Assembly: GCA_008729055.1 (NCBI GenBank)
Contig: SDUX01000002.1
Coordinates: 3,003,874 to 3,067,873 of the forward strand
From: Pyropia haitanensis
Taxonomy: Eukaryota > Rhodophyta > Bangiophyceae > Bangiales > Bangiaceae
Reading direction: 5' to 3'
DNA length: 64,000 nucleotides
The position numbers and the translations under genes were made by a program. Positions 34,034 to 46,148 of the stretch are shown in pieces; positions within the stretch are counted from its first letter, which is position 1, and each line of letters starts with the position of its first letter. Below the pieces are notes generated by a model. That model was not told the origin of the DNA and did no database searches. It saw only the letters and a program-made list of their open reading frames with translations.

Positions 34034-34392
34034 ATGGGCAACGCCTACTCCCGGTGGGTGTTTTACCCCCCCGCCCCCCCCACCTACGCCGAGCATGACG
34101 GCACCGTCACGTTTATCCGCCGCGCGCCGCAAGCCGCGGGCGGCGGGCCGACCGTCGCGACCGAGCCGCTCCGCTGGGTCGGGCCCACCGCCCACGGGGT
34201 GATGCTGCCGGCGGTGTACCTGCACCCGGCGGGGTGGGTCGAGGGGGGGGGGGGGGGGGGGGTTCCGACAGCGGCGGCAGTGCCGACAGTGGCGGCGGCG
34301 GCGGCAGTGACAGCGGCGGCGGTGGTGGTGGTGGTGGTGGGGGTGGTGGTGGTGGCGGCGGTGGCGGTGGTGGTGGGGCGGGCGCGGCCGGC

Positions 34393-34434
<42 letters not shown>

Positions 34435-35763
34435 TCACGGTCGGCGGATCCGCTGCTGCCGCCGCCGCCGTCGCCAGGCCAACCACCCTCGGACGCCGAC
34501 GCCGACGCCGACGGTGGCAGTGGCGGCGGCGGCGCTGGGGGCGGCAGCGGCGGCGGCGGCGGTGGCGGCGGCGGCGGCGGCGGCGGGCGGCCGCTGCCGA
34601 CGCTCCTCCTGTCGCACGCGAATGGGGAGGACCTGGGCATCGCCGCGTGTCGGGCGGCGGAGCTGGCCGACGCCCTCCAGGTGCACGTCCTCGCTTATGA
34701 CTACACGGGCTACGGGCTCTCCCACTGGGCGGGCTCGCCGTCTGGCCGCGACGGCGGCGGCGGCGGCGGTGGCGGCGGCGGTGGCGGTGGCGGTGGCGGT
34801 GGCGGTGGCGGTGGCGGTGGCGGTGGCGGTGGCGGTGGCGGCGGTGGCGGTGGTGGTGGTGGTGGTGGCAAGGACGCCAGCGGTGGGGCCAAGGACGCTG
34901 CCGGCGGGGGTGCCCCCCCCAAGCCGTCCGAGGCGGCCCTCTACGCCGACATCACCACCGTCTATGCCTACGCGACGGCCCCCCCCCCCGACGGGCTGGG
35001 CGTGCCGCCCGGCCGGCTCATTGCGTACGGGCGGTCGCTCGGCTCGGCGGTCGCGACGCACCTCGCGTCGACGGCGCCCGTCGCGGCGCTGCTGCTCGTG
35101 TCGCCGCTCGCGTCGTGCCTCCGCGTCGCGGTCCGCGGCGGCGGCGGCCGCTGGGACACCTTTGACGCGCTCTCCATGATGGCCCGCGTCGCGTGCCCGG
35201 TGCTCGTCGTCCACGGCACCGCCGATGGCGTCGTGCCGGTCGCGCACGGCCGCGCGCTCGCCGCCGCGGCGGCGGCGGCGGACGAGCCGCTGTGGGTGCC
35301 GGGGGGGGGGCACGACAATATCGAGGTGGACTACCGGCAGGTCGTGTACGGGCGGTACCGGGCGTTTGTGGAGCGCGTCGGCGCCGAGGGGGGGGGTGGG
35401 GGGGGGGGGGGGGGACGCGGGGGGGGTGGGGGGGGGGGGGGCGGATCCCCGCCCCCGCCACGCAACCTCCCCGCCGAGCGGTCCGCCGCCGCCGCGCCGC
35501 TGTCGCCGCCGCGGTCGCCGCCGCCGCCGCCGCCGCCACCCCCACCCGCGGCGGCGCCGTGGGGCGGCGGCGCCCGCCCGCCGCCGCTCGCCGCCGCCGA
35601 CGACGCGCTGCCGGGGGGCTGCTTTGGCTTTGGCGGCCTCGGCACGGCAAAGGCGGCGGCGCGCAAGAGCGGCACGCTCGTGCCGGCCGGCCCGGCCGGC
35701 CGGGGGGGGGGGGGGACGGAGGTGGGGGGGGGGGGGGGGGGTGGGGGGGGGGGGGAGGGTTGA
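34034..35763 (+). CDS. ABHD17/ABHD13-like alpha/beta hydrolase with myristoylation signal
   Basis: Serine hydrolase of the ABHD17-like group; animal ABHD17 proteins are membrane-bound depalmitoylases. The protein begins MGNAYS, a good N-myristoylation signal. VTFIRRAPQ and GVMLPAVYLHPAG follow, then a 20-G run (34243-34262) where the frame changes. After Gly/Ala repeats come LLLSHANGEDLG, VLAYDYTGYGLSHW, KPSEAALYADITTVYAYA, LIAYGRSLGSAVATHLAS with nucleophile Ser in GRSLG, ALLLVSPLASCLRVA, PVLVVHGTADGVVPVAHG with the acid Asp, and PLWVPGGGHDNIEV with the catalytic His. A poly-Gly block of about 40 residues (GGTGGC repeat, 34755-34868) sits between GYGLSHW and KPSEAALY. The Gly/Pro-rich tail after 35380 is doubtful and the true stop may differ. 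The complete catalytic triad makes the family call strong. Confidence 0.82.
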
Positions 35764-35834
35764 CCTCCCTCCCGCCGCCGCCGACGCGGCGGCGGTCGCG
35801 GCGGGTGGGCGGGCGGGACAAGTCCGCCGCGGCA

Positions 35835-35872
<38 letters not shown>

Positions 35873-37175
35873 CGCCGCCGCCGCCGCGTCGGCAGCGTCG
35901 GCGCCAGCGACGGGGACGGCGGCGGCGGCGGCGGCGGCCGCCGCGGCGGGCGGCGGCGAGCCGCCCTTCCCCCCCCTCCCCATCCGCACGCGGAGCCAGC
36001 CGCCGCCGACGCGCGGCGGCCGCTCCCTATCGGCGAGCGTCCCCACCGCCGCCGACCGCCCGCTCCTGCCGCCCGCCGCCGACGCGGCGGACCGGTCCCT
36101 ATCCGCAACCGCGGCGGCGGCGGTCGCCGACAGCCCGCCGGTGGGGGGGAGGAGCCACTGGGCGGTGCTCGGCGGTGGTACGGGCGGTGGTGGTGGCGTG
36201 GCGGGACGCCGGGGGACGCCGGGGGGGGGGATGGTGGGGGGGGGACCGCCAGTGGGGGGGGGAGCAGCGGCGGCGGCAGGGGCAGTGGCGGTGGTGGGGG
36301 GGGTGGGGGGGGGGGGGGGGGACGGGGGTGCCGCCGCCCCGCCGTGGGCGGCCGCCGCCGGCGCGCCGCCGTGGGCGGGCGGCGCGCACGCGCACGCCAC
36401 CCGCAGCATGCACGCGGCGGGCGTGCCGACAGGGACTGGGGGGGGCAGCGGCGGCGGCAGCGGCAGCGGCGGCAGCGGCGGCGGCGGCGGCGGCGGTGGG
36501 GGTGGGGGTGGGGTGGGGGTGGGGGTGGGGGTGGGGGTGGTGGCGGCGGCGCGTTTCGGCGGCTCGCGTCGGTGGGCAGCGGCGTTGGCGGCCGCGGCCG
36601 GTCGCGCGGCACGGGCGGCGGCGGCGGCGGCCGCGGCGGGGACCGCGGCGGGGAGCTGCCGCTGCTCGCCGCCGAGTTCCCAACGCTCGCCGAGGCGCTC
36701 GCCCATTTTCGGCGGGCGGGGACCGCGGCGGCGGACGCGGCGGCGGATGGCGGGGGGGGGGGGGGGGGGGGGGGGGGCGCGAGCCGGGCTCCCCGGTGGT
36801 GTCGGTGCGCCGACGACGGCGGGGGGGGGGTGGCAGCAGCAGTGGTGGGAGTGGAGCTGGGGAGGGGGGTGGCGGGGGGGGGGTGGAGGGGGTGGGGGGG
36901 GGGCTGCGCTCGACCCGCCCGCGGGTGGCGCCGCCGCGATGGCGGGGGTGGTGGTTGGGTGGACGCCGCCGGGCACCCCCGCCGCGTCCTCCTCCAGCGC
37001 CCTGTCGGTCGGCGGCCGGTCCGCCGCGTCGGCGGGCAGCCGGTCGGCGGTCTCGGCGGGCGGCCGGTCCGCCGTGTCGGCGGCCGACCACCGGCCGGCC
37101 GCGGCGGCGGGCGGCGGCGGCCACCCGCGGCGGCCGCAGGGGGCGGCTGCGGCCGCCGGCGGCGACCGCCCCGGC

Positions 37176-37213
<38 letters not shown>

Positions 37214-37253
37214 CGCTGCCGCGGCGGCGGCGGCGGCGCTTGGCAATGGGGCG

Positions 37254-37287
<34 letters not shown>

Positions 37288-37740
37288 ACCGCACCGCCGC
37301 GGGCGGCGGCAGCGACGGCGGCGGCGGCGGCGGCGGCGGCGGCACCACCCCCCCCCCGCCACCGTCGGCGGCGCGGCCAAAGACGTTTGGCGTGCACCCG
37401 CTCACGTACCACGTTGGGCTCTTTTCGTTTGCCGGCGGCGCGGGGCTGACGGGCGGCCGCCGCGGCCGCAGCCGGCCGCCGCCGGCGGCTGCCGCCGGCG
37501 GCTGCCGTGACACGAGCGGCGACGCCGGCGGCGGCGGGAGCGATGGTGGCGGCGGCGGCGGCGGCGGCGGTGGCGGTGGCGGTGGCGGCGGCGGCGGCGG
37601 CGGCGGCGGCCGCGGCCTGTCCCGGCGGCGGCCGTCGCTGGCGGCGTGCCGCGAGGCGCCCGCCGCGCCCGCGGCGGCGGCCGGCCCGTGCGCGCCGCCG
37701 ACGCCACGCCGGAGCCTCTCCTCGATTGGCGGCACGGAGC

Positions 37741-37782
<42 letters not shown>

Positions 37783-38970
37783 GGATCGCCGACCGCCGCG
37801 GCGGCCGGGGGGAGGAGCGCGGGGGGGGGGGGGGGGGGGGGGGTCCGCCCTACCGAGGGGGGGGGGGGGGGGGGAGGGGGGGGGGGGCCCGTCGCTCGCC
37901 GCCCTGGTTGGGCTGTGGGGGCGCCGGCTGGGCCGGCGGCCGCGGCCGCCGCCACGGCGGCTGGGGGGGGGGGGGTCGACGCCACCGCCGCGGGCGTCGT
38001 GGCGGGGATTGTGGGGGGGCGGAGCGGCCCGCGGCGGCCGCCGCGGCGGCGGGGGGCGGGGGGGGGGACGCCGCCGCCGACGCGGTCTGGTCGGCGCCGC
38101 CGCTCGTCGCGGCGTCCCCCCCCCCGCCGCCGCCGCCGCCGCCGCCGCCGCCCTCACCCGCCGCCGTCGACGCGGCGCCGCCGACGCCGCCGCCGTCCCC
38201 CGCGGTGCCGTCCCCCCCGCGGGGACCGTCACCCCCTCCCGCCCGGGTCACGGCGGCGGCGGCGGCAGCCGCGGCGGCCGCACCACCAGCGGCGGCGGCG
38301 GCCGCCGCGGTCGCGCCCGCGGCGACGCCAGCGGCAATGGCGGCGGCGGCGGCGGCCGCGGCGACGACGCGCGCGGCGGCGCCCGCGGCGACGACCGCGG
38401 CGGCGACGACGGCGGCGGCGGCCGCGGCGGCGGCGGACACGGCGGTGGCCAAGGCGGCGGCCGCGGACGCGGCGGCGGCGAAAGCGGCGGCCGCGGCGGC
38501 GGCCGAGGCGGCCGCCACCGCCGCCGCCGCGGCAGCGTCCCGCGCGGCGGCCGCCGCCGCCGCCGCCGCCGCGGCGGTAGCGATACGGCGGCCGCCGCGG
38601 CTGCCGCCGGCGCCGCCGCCGACGCCAACGCCGCCCGACGCAGGGGGGGCGCCGGAGGGGGGGGGGGGGGGGGGTGGGCCGCGCCGCCCCCCGCCGACCC
38701 GTCGCCGCCGCCGTCGCCGTTTGCACGCGTCCGTGTGGGGGGCGTCGCGGTGCCGCCGGGGGGGGGGGGGGGGGGGGAGGCGGACGGGGGGTGCGCCCCG
38801 TCGGCGGCGGACGTGCCGCCGCGGGGGGCGGTAGGGGGGGGGGGGGGGGGGGTCGACGACCGCCGCGGGGGGGGGGGGAGCGCCAGCCATGACCGGCGGT
38901 CCCCGCTGGCCATTCTCCTCTCGCTCGCCACCCGCGTCCTGCGCGTAGCACCGCCGTTGGCAGTGGGGGG
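35764..38970 (+). CDS. Probable low-complexity protein gene, not recognised
   Basis: The DNA is almost entirely G/C with triplet repeats, and every frame is open, so boundaries cannot be fixed. Islands of ordinary protein-like sequence occur on the plus strand. They are EPPFPPLPIRTRSQPPP near 35960, SPPVGGRSHWAVLGGG near 36130, ELPLLAAEFPTLAEALAHFR near 36650, three 24-base repeats encoding RSAVSAGG-type octapeptides near 37015-37090, KTFGVHPLTYHVGLFSFAGG near 37380, TPRRSLSSIGGTER near 37705, a long Ala helix with spaced Lys/Asp/Glu near 38270-38560, and RSPLAILLSLATRVLRVAPP near 38900-38960. They lie in two or three frames separated by G runs. This looks like a disordered Gly/Ala/Ser-rich protein (nuclear or RNA-binding type is a guess). 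The start and end given are only the limits of these islands. Confidence 0.3.
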
Positions 38971-39692
38971 GGGGTGTGGCGGCCGCCGCGCGGGGTCACG
39001 CTGGGGGCGCCCGCGCCCGCGCGGGCCGCCACCAGACGCGGGCGGGACGGTTCCGCGTCGCCCCCCCTCGCGGCCGCCGCCACCACGCCCACGCGCGGTG
39101 CGGCCGCCCGCCGCGCGCCACGCCGCCGCGGCCGGCGCGCCACGCCGGACGCACCCCCCCCCCCCCCCCCCCCCCCCCCCACCCCCCCCCCCAGCCGCCC
39201 CGCCCCCCCCACAGCGTCGGCGCCACCCGCACCGCCACACCCGGGTGTGCCGCCGCGGCGCGCCGCCGCCACCGTCGGGCGGCCGCCGCCACGCGGCGGC
39301 GGCGGCGCGGCGGCCGCCGCGGGCGTGGCCGCCGCGCCGCGGGTGGGGGGGGGGGGGGGGGGGCGACGGTGGCGGCGGCCGCGGGCGGTGGCCGCTGGTG
39401 GGTGGGGGGGCGGCGGCGGGTGGGACCGGGGGAGGGGGGTGGGGGGGGGAAGGGGGGGGGCACGCCGCCCGCAGCCGCGGGTGACGAGGGCGGCGCCGGG
39501 CGCTCCCCGCGCCCCAGCCGCCTACCACCGCCGCCGGGACGGCCGCCCCGACCGCCCCCCCCCCCCCGCCCCCGCGGGAACAGCCCGCCACGTCCACCTC
39601 CACGCACCCCCACCGGCACCGCCCCGCCGGCGGCGGCGGCCGCCACCACCACCACCACCACCGCCGCCACCCCTCCCGCCGCGGCGGCGGTG

Positions 39693-39734
<42 letters not shown>

Positions 39735-40761
39735 GCACACCCCGGCGGCGGCGGTGACGGCGGCGGCGGCGGCGGCGGCGACGGCCGCCGCGGGCGGCCC
39801 CCCCCCCCCCCCACGGCCGCCCCGCGGGCGCGCGCCGTCCCGGCCGCCGCGGCCACACCGGGCGTGGCGGCCGCGGCGGCGGCGGGGAGGCGGCGGCGGC
39901 GGCCGCCGCCGCGGCGTGCCACCGCCGCCGCCGCCGCTGCCGTCGCCGTGGGGCGGGGGGGGGGGGGGGGGCGGCTGGCGGCGGGGGGGGAGTGGCGGCG
40001 GCGGCGGCGGTGGTGGTGGTGGCGGGTGGGGGGTGGGGGGTGGCGGGTGGCGGGTGGCGGGCGGCGGGCGGGGACGGGGTGGGGGCGCCGGCCGCGGCGC
40101 GCGGTGGTCGTGCGGCCGCGCGGCCGCGGTGGCGGCGGCCGCTGGCGGCGCGCACCCACTCGTCGGCTGTGGGGGGGGGGGCGGCGGCCGCTGGCGGCCG
40201 CCGCCGGCCGACCGCCGCGGCGGCCGCCGCCGGCGGTGCCCCCCCCCCCCCCACCAACCGTGGCGGCGGGCCGCGCGCGCACGCCACCCCCGCGCCGCCC
40301 GCTCGACGGCGGGCGGATGCCACTAGCCGCCACCGCGCGACCGGCCGGCGGCGACCGCGGCACCCACCCCCCGCCGCACGCCGCCGGCGGCGGTCGTGTC
40401 CCGACGCGGCGGCGGCGGCGGCCGCCGCGGCGACTGGCGCGCCCGTCGCGGGTTTCCCGTTGGCGGGCGGCGGCGAGTGGCCCGCCGCGCCCGCTGCGCG
40501 AGCGCCCCCCGCGCCGTGCCGCCGGTCGGCGCTGCCGCTCCACCCCCCCCCGTGCCGCGGTGTTCCCCCCCCCTCCCCCCCCTCTCCTCCCACCCGCGGC
40601 TGTCCCCCTCCCCCCCCCCTCCCCCCCTCCCCCCCACCCCCCCCTCCCTCGTCCACATCCCAAATCCGCTCCATCGGCCGTGGTGGCCCCCTCCCCCCCC
40701 CCCTCCCCCCCTCCCTCGCTGCGGTCGTCCCCCCCCCCCCCCTTGCCTGCCGTTTGGGCTC
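38971..40761. other. Ultra-GC-rich spacer
   Basis: Mostly GGC/GCC triplets, CCCC and GGGG runs and GGTGG words; the minus strand is similarly open. No conserved segment was recognised in any frame. The last 130 bases before the SDR start are a C/T tract. Confidence 0.45.
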
Positions 40762-42051
40762 ATGGCGGAGCGCGGTCCCCCCCCCCCCTCGGGGGCGACG
40801 GCGGCGTCGGCGGCGGCGGGCGCGACGACGACCCCCCCCCCCCCCCCCGCGTCTGGCACGGACGGGGGCACCCCCCCCCCCCCCCCCTGCTCATCATTGG
40901 CGCGACCGGCGAGCTCGGCGCCGCCACCCTCCTCGCCGCCCGCGCCGCGTCGGGCCGCCGCGCCCTCCACGCGACGCTCCACGCGCGGGCGGCCCCCCCC
41001 GCGGTCGCCGCCGCCGCGACGGTGTGGCACCCGCTGGATACGGCGGACCACGCGGCGCTGCGGCGGCTGATCATTGACGTCGCGCCCGCGGCGGTCGTCT
41101 ACTGTGCCGTCCCGGGTGGCCACGGCGGCGCGAGCAGCACGGGCGGCGGCGACGGCGGCGCGTCGGCGTTTTGGGGGGGGTGGTGGAGGATGTGGCCGCC
41201 GCCGCCGAGGCGGTGGCCATGGCCGGCGGCCGCTTTGTCGGCGTCAGCACCGACCTGGTGTACGACGGCACCCGCGGCGAGCCGTACGTCGAGGCCGACC
41301 CGGTGTGCCCGCTCAGCGCGTACGGCCGGTGCAAGGCGGAGATGGAGGCGCGGCTCGCCGCGATGGGCGACAACGTCCTCGTCTGCCGCACGTCGCTGAT
41401 TCTGAGCATGGCGGGCGCGGGGGGGGGGGGTTGCCGCGCACCGCCAGCAGCGGCGGTGGCAGCCTTGACGCTGGGGGGGGGGCGCCCGCGTCGCCGCCCG
41501 CGCCGGCGGCGGCGGCCGCGACAGCCGCAGCGGCGACGACGACCGAGGCGGCGGCGGGGGCCACCGCCCCTGCCGCCGCCGCCCCCGCCGCCGCCGTCGA
41601 CGCCGCCGCCACCACCACCGAGCCCATCCCGGCGGATGCCATCCCCCCCGCCGCCCTCGCGTCGCTCGACGTGCCGATGGGCAAAGGCCTCCGCTTTATT
41701 GCCGACTGCGTGGCGGGCCGCAAGGGGGACCTCGAGCTCTTTACCGACGAGCGGCGGCACATGAGCTGGGCCGACGACCTCGGCGGCGCGCTGGTCGAGC
41801 TCGCCGCCCGCCGCGACGTTGGCGGCGTCCTGCACCTCGTGTCGGACGCGCCAACGACGCGGTGGGAGGTGGCGGGCGCGCTCGCGCGGCGGGCGGGCCT
41901 GCCCGCCGCGGGGGCCGCCCGGTCGGGGCTGTCGGCAGCGTCGGGGCTGGGGCGGCCGACCGACCTGCGGCTGTCGACGGCGCGGCTGGCGTCGTTGGGG
42001 CTCGCCACCCGCCTGCGGGGGGCGATTGAGCGGCTCGAGGCGCTGCCTTGA
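40762..42051 (+). CDS. Extended short-chain dehydrogenase/reductase, RmlD/epimerase-like
   Basis: NAD(P)-binding protein of the extended SDR superfamily, nearest in pattern to RmlD/dTDP-4-dehydrorhamnose-reductase-like and plant Rossmann-fold epimerase-like proteins. ATG 40762 starts a Pro/Ala-rich leader with two long C runs (40832-40848, 40871-40887). LLIIGATGELGAATLLA (glycine-rich cofactor motif), WHPLDTADHAALRRLIIDVAPAAVVYCA, GGRFVGVSTDLVYDG and SAYGRCKAEME (YxxxK catalytic pair) follow, then VLVCRTSLIL. After an Ala-rich insertion come GKGLRFIADCVAGRKGDLELFTDERRHMSWADDLGGALVELA and GVLHLVSDAPTTRWEVAGALARR, the substrate-side features of RmlD-like proteins. Frame changes fall at G runs 41173-41180 and 41419-41430. 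The stop is TGA 42049-42051. The substrate cannot be told from the sequence. Confidence 0.78.
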
Positions 42052-43980
42052 GGCAGGGGGGGGGGAGGGGGTGGAGGGGTGGGGGGGGGGGGGGGGGTGA
42101 CTGCGGCGCGGGAGATGACGCAAGCGCCGCGGAGGGGGTGGGGGTGGGGGGTGGGGCAGGGGGGGGGGGGGGGCGGGGGAGGGGCGCCGCGCGGCAGCGC
42201 GCGGCGCCGCGAGCAGCGGCGGCCATCACGGCCGCGGCAGCGGCCGTGCGTGGCGGGTGTCGACGGGGCGGCGCGGCGCCGACGTGGGTGCGGGGAGCCC
42301 GGTCGGGCGGGCGCCTCGCCGTGACGTCACCGCCGTCGCCGGTGGGCCGCGTGGCGCGTGGCGGCGGCGTCTGCTCGGCCGTGTGTGCACAACGCGCCGG
42401 TTGCGCCCCCTCCGCCCTCGCCGGTCGGCAATGCCGACCCGGTCGGCGGCGACAACCCGTGGCGACGGGTGCTACGATGGTGGCGGTGGCGGCAGCGGCG
42501 ACAACCCGTGGTGACGGATGCTACGATGGTGGCGGTGGCGGCGGCCGCCGCCGCTGCGGTTGCCATGGACGCTGGTTTCGTTTGGAGAGCGTGCGCAGGG
42601 GATGGTTTGGGGGGGGGGAGGGAACGCCGCGGCGGCCGGTGCTGCCGACGGTGCGCGGGGCCGCCTCGGCGCCCCCCTCCGCCCATTTCGCCTTTTCCTC
42701 CCCCCGCCCAGTGGCTGCCGCAGGGCAGCGGGCGGGGCGGAATACCGTGGCGGTCCAGTCGTGTCCCGTTGGCCTCTTGCTGCCTCGTGTTTTTTTTTTT
42801 TTTCTATCATGCACCGCTGGTTGTCGGGTCGGCTCCCGGCTGGCCGCGCGGCTGCTGCCCCCGGATTTGGTCATCGCCGCCCCCCCCCCACCCATTCTCG
42901 GTCCTCCTCCCCTCTCACCCTCCCTGGTTCCTCACGTGTACCAGCGTGGAGGGCGGGCGGGTGCCGCGGTGGCGTCTGTGGACACGGCGCTCACGCTACG
43001 GCGGCACGGGCTCACCACCAGCGGGTGCCCGCAGGCATCCGAGCGCCGTCCACTGCACCACCATGGACGACCCATGCGCATGCGCCCCGCCGCTGCTGTG
43101 GACCTCACCGCCGCTGCCACCGCCGCCGACCGTCACCCGACCCCCGGCGCGCTTCCCTTTCCCCTTCACGGCCTGGTGGGCGCCGTCGCGGGTCCACGGC
43201 GCCCGTGGACGCGGACGGCACGGCCGCGCCGACGGGTGCGCGACCGCCGCGGCGCGTGACCCGCCGCGGCGCGCCCGCCACCCCCAACCGGCGGTGCGCG
43301 CGCCCACCGGTTGCGTCAACGGCCGCCGCGCGCCCGCCACCCATTTCAGACGGCCGCCACCCATTTTGCATGGCAGCCACCCATTTCTCCATCCTGGCGG
43401 GCCGCGACGGGCGGCCCGTGGCCACACCCGCGACCGTCAGCGGTGGCCCACCCCCCCCCCCCCCCCCCCCCCCCCCCCTGGCGACACGCGCCATCCGCCC
43501 GCGCGGCGGGATGGCACCAACCGGCGACGACCTCCCAGCCCCCACCAGCACCCCCCTTCCACCACCGTCTGTAGGCGGGGCGGCGGCACCCGTGCCGCGC
43601 GTCGGGTTTGGCCGTGGCGGCGGCTTGGCCAACCGGCGCGGCGCCGCGACGGCCCGCCGCTGCGTGCGTCGGCCGGTGCTGACGACCGCACCTTCCACCC
43701 CGCCGCGGCCGCCGAGAGACGCGCCCGCCGCCGCGGCCGCCGCCGCCCCGCCGCCGTCGTGGGCTGGCCATTAATGCGCGCCGACCCGACGGCTGGTGCC
43801 GCGCGACGGTGCTCGCCGTCCGTGGCCCTTGGTCCCCCCAACCCTTGCCCGCCACCACCCTTCCCCCCCCATTGTCCCCCCTCCCGCGTTCCTGTCCCGT
43901 CGCGCTCGCTCACCCCCGCCTGGGCCTCGCCGACCGCCGCCCCCCCCCCCCCCTCCCCCTCCCCCCCCCCCCCCGCCACC
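42052..43980. other. Intergenic with short tandem repeats
   Basis: 1.9 kb spacer between plus-strand genes. It contains a 49-base tandem duplication (42447-42544), a 14-T run near 42790, three copies of a 20-21-base unit around GGCCGCCACCCATTT near 43330-43392, and long C runs. Open frames on the plus strand (Arg/Pro/His-rich) show no family resemblance. Confidence 0.45.
42447..42544. repeat. 49-bp direct tandem duplication
   Basis: Two adjacent copies of a unit starting CGGCGACAACCCGTGG and ending GGTGGCGGTGGCGGC, differing at about three positions. Each copy carries GCTACGATGGTGG. Non-coding as far as can be judged. Confidence 0.85.
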
Positions 43981-46111
43981 ATGGCCACCCCCCCCCCGCC
44001 GCGTTTGTCCACCCCGCCGCCACCGCCCTGCGGCGGGCACTGGCCCGGGCGGCGGGCCCCGCCGGCCCCGCCACCGCCACCCGCGGCCGCCGCCGGCCGC
44101 CGCCGCCGCCGCCGCCGCCGCCACTGCCGGCGCAACGCGCCTGCATCTCGGCCGCCGCGACGCTGCCGGGGGCGGCGTCGTCGACTGGCGCCAGCAGCAG
44201 CGGCGGTGGCGCCGCCCCCCCGCCGCACCTTGCCCCGTCGTCGGCCGCCTCCCCCCCCCTCCCATACCCGCCTGTCAGCGCCACCGCCGCCGCCGCCGCC
44301 GCCGCCGCCGCTGCCGCCACCGCCGGTGCCGGCGCGCCCTCCCCCCCCCCCCGTCGCGGACAACGTGGGAGGCTGACGATGCCGAGACGGCCCGCGTGAT
44401 CGCGGCCAAGCAGGCGGCGGTGGCGGCGGCGGCGCGGCGCACGACCGCGGCGGGCCCGCCCCTGCGGTACGACCCCGCGGCCCTGCGCGCCTACTGGTCG
44501 GGCCGGACGGGCGAGCTCGCCCGCCGCTGGACGTCCTTTGCCGGCGTCGCGACGCCCTGGATTGGCGCCGTCGCCGCCGCGGCCGCGCGTGGCACGCTCG
44601 GCGACGACGCGGTGCTGGCGGGTCTCACCCGGTCCGCGGTGGCCGGGATGGGCACCCTCGGGCCGACGTTTGTCAAGCTCGGCCAGATGCTCGCGGTGCG
44701 GCCCGACGTGCTGCCGCCGGCGTGCCTCGCGGAGCTGTCGTCGCTGCAGGACGGCGTCGCGCCCTTTCCCCCCGCCGTGGCGCGCGCGACGGTGTGCGAG
44801 GCGCTGGGCATCGCCTCGCTCGACGAGGTGTTTGCCGAGTGGGAGGAGGCGCCCGTCGCGGCGGCGAGCCTCGCGCAGGTCCACCGGGCGCGCCTCGCCG
44901 GCAGCGGCGAGCTGGTCGCCGTCAAGGTGCAGCGGCCGTCGGCGCTCGAGACGGTCTCCAAGGACCTGTACGTGCTGCAGCGGGCGAGCGGCGTCTTCCA
45001 GGCCGCCGTCCGGCGGTTTACCAACCAGACGACCGACTACCGGGCGCTGCTCGACGCGTGGGCGGCGGGCTTTTACAACGAGCTCGACTTTCTGGCCGAG
45101 GCCGCCGCGCAGACGGCGGCGCGGCGGGAGCTGACCGGCCGCTGGGGGGGGGGGTGTACGTGCCGCGCGTGCACGGCGGGCTCTCCTCGCGGCGGGTGCT
45201 CGTCAGCGAGTGGGTGTGGGGCGTCAAGCTGACGGACGTGCCCGTGCCGCGGCTGCAGCAGCTGGTGCCCCTCGGCCAGACGTCGTTTCTGGCCATGCTG
45301 TTTGACCTGCCGTGCGGCTTCCACGGCGACCCGCACGGCGGCAACCTGATGGCCATCGACCCGGAGCGGCCGCCCGCGGGCGCACCCGGTGCGCGGCTGG
45401 TGCTCCTCGACTGGGGCCTGACGCTCAGTCTGCCCGAGGAGGTCAAGGCGTCGCTGCTGTCGTCGCTCGTGCACGCGGCGAATGGGGACTGGGACGGCGT
45501 CATGGACGATATGGTCGACCTGGGCATCCTGCCGGCGTCGGCCGAGGCGGACCGCACGCGGATTGTGGGCCTCCTCGGCCGGCTGCTGTCGCCCTACATC
45601 CAGGGGGGGGGGGGGCTCAAGGGCTTTTTGGGGGAGGGCGGCGACGTCGCGTCGGCGGTGCGGGACCCGTCAATGCAGGCGCTGGTGCGGGATCTGGGCG
45701 CCGCGACGGTGGACATCCCGTTTAGCCTGCCGCCGTACGTGTCGACGCTCGGCCGCGCGATGCTGCTGCTCGAGGGCGTCGCCCTCCGCTCCGACCCAAA
45801 CTACAAGATGGTCATGGCCTCCTACCCGTACGTTGCGCGGCGGCTCGTGCGCACCGCGGGCGCGGGCGACGGCGGCGGCGCGCCCCGCCGCGGCCACGCG
45901 GCGCGGCGCGGCGCGGCGGCGGCTGCGGCGGCGGGCGGCGACGCGCGGCTGAGCCCCAACCTGCGCACCCTCCTCTACGCTGATGGTCAGACGCTCAGCA
46001 TCCGCCGGCTGGTGGGGCTGCTCCTTGCGACGGAGCGGGAGGGCGACCTCGAGGCCGCCCTCTCCCGCACCGAGCCGGTCGCCCCCGACGGTGGCGTGGC
46101 CGCGGCAGACG

Positions 46112-46148
<37 letters not shown>

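Noticed and set aside
31737..34486. Open frames of 700-1100 codons on both strands in the 31.7-40.7 kb interval
   Set aside because: All six frames are open because the DNA is nearly pure G/C, where stop codons are rare. The translations are Arg/Pro/Gly/Ala strings without motifs except where the ABHD17-like gene lies.
40674..40674. Minus-strand ATG at 40674 (MERIWDVDE) as start of a gene
   Set aside because: After ten ordinary residues the frame is Gly/Arg/Ala repeat without any conserved segment; it also overlaps the SDR promoter.
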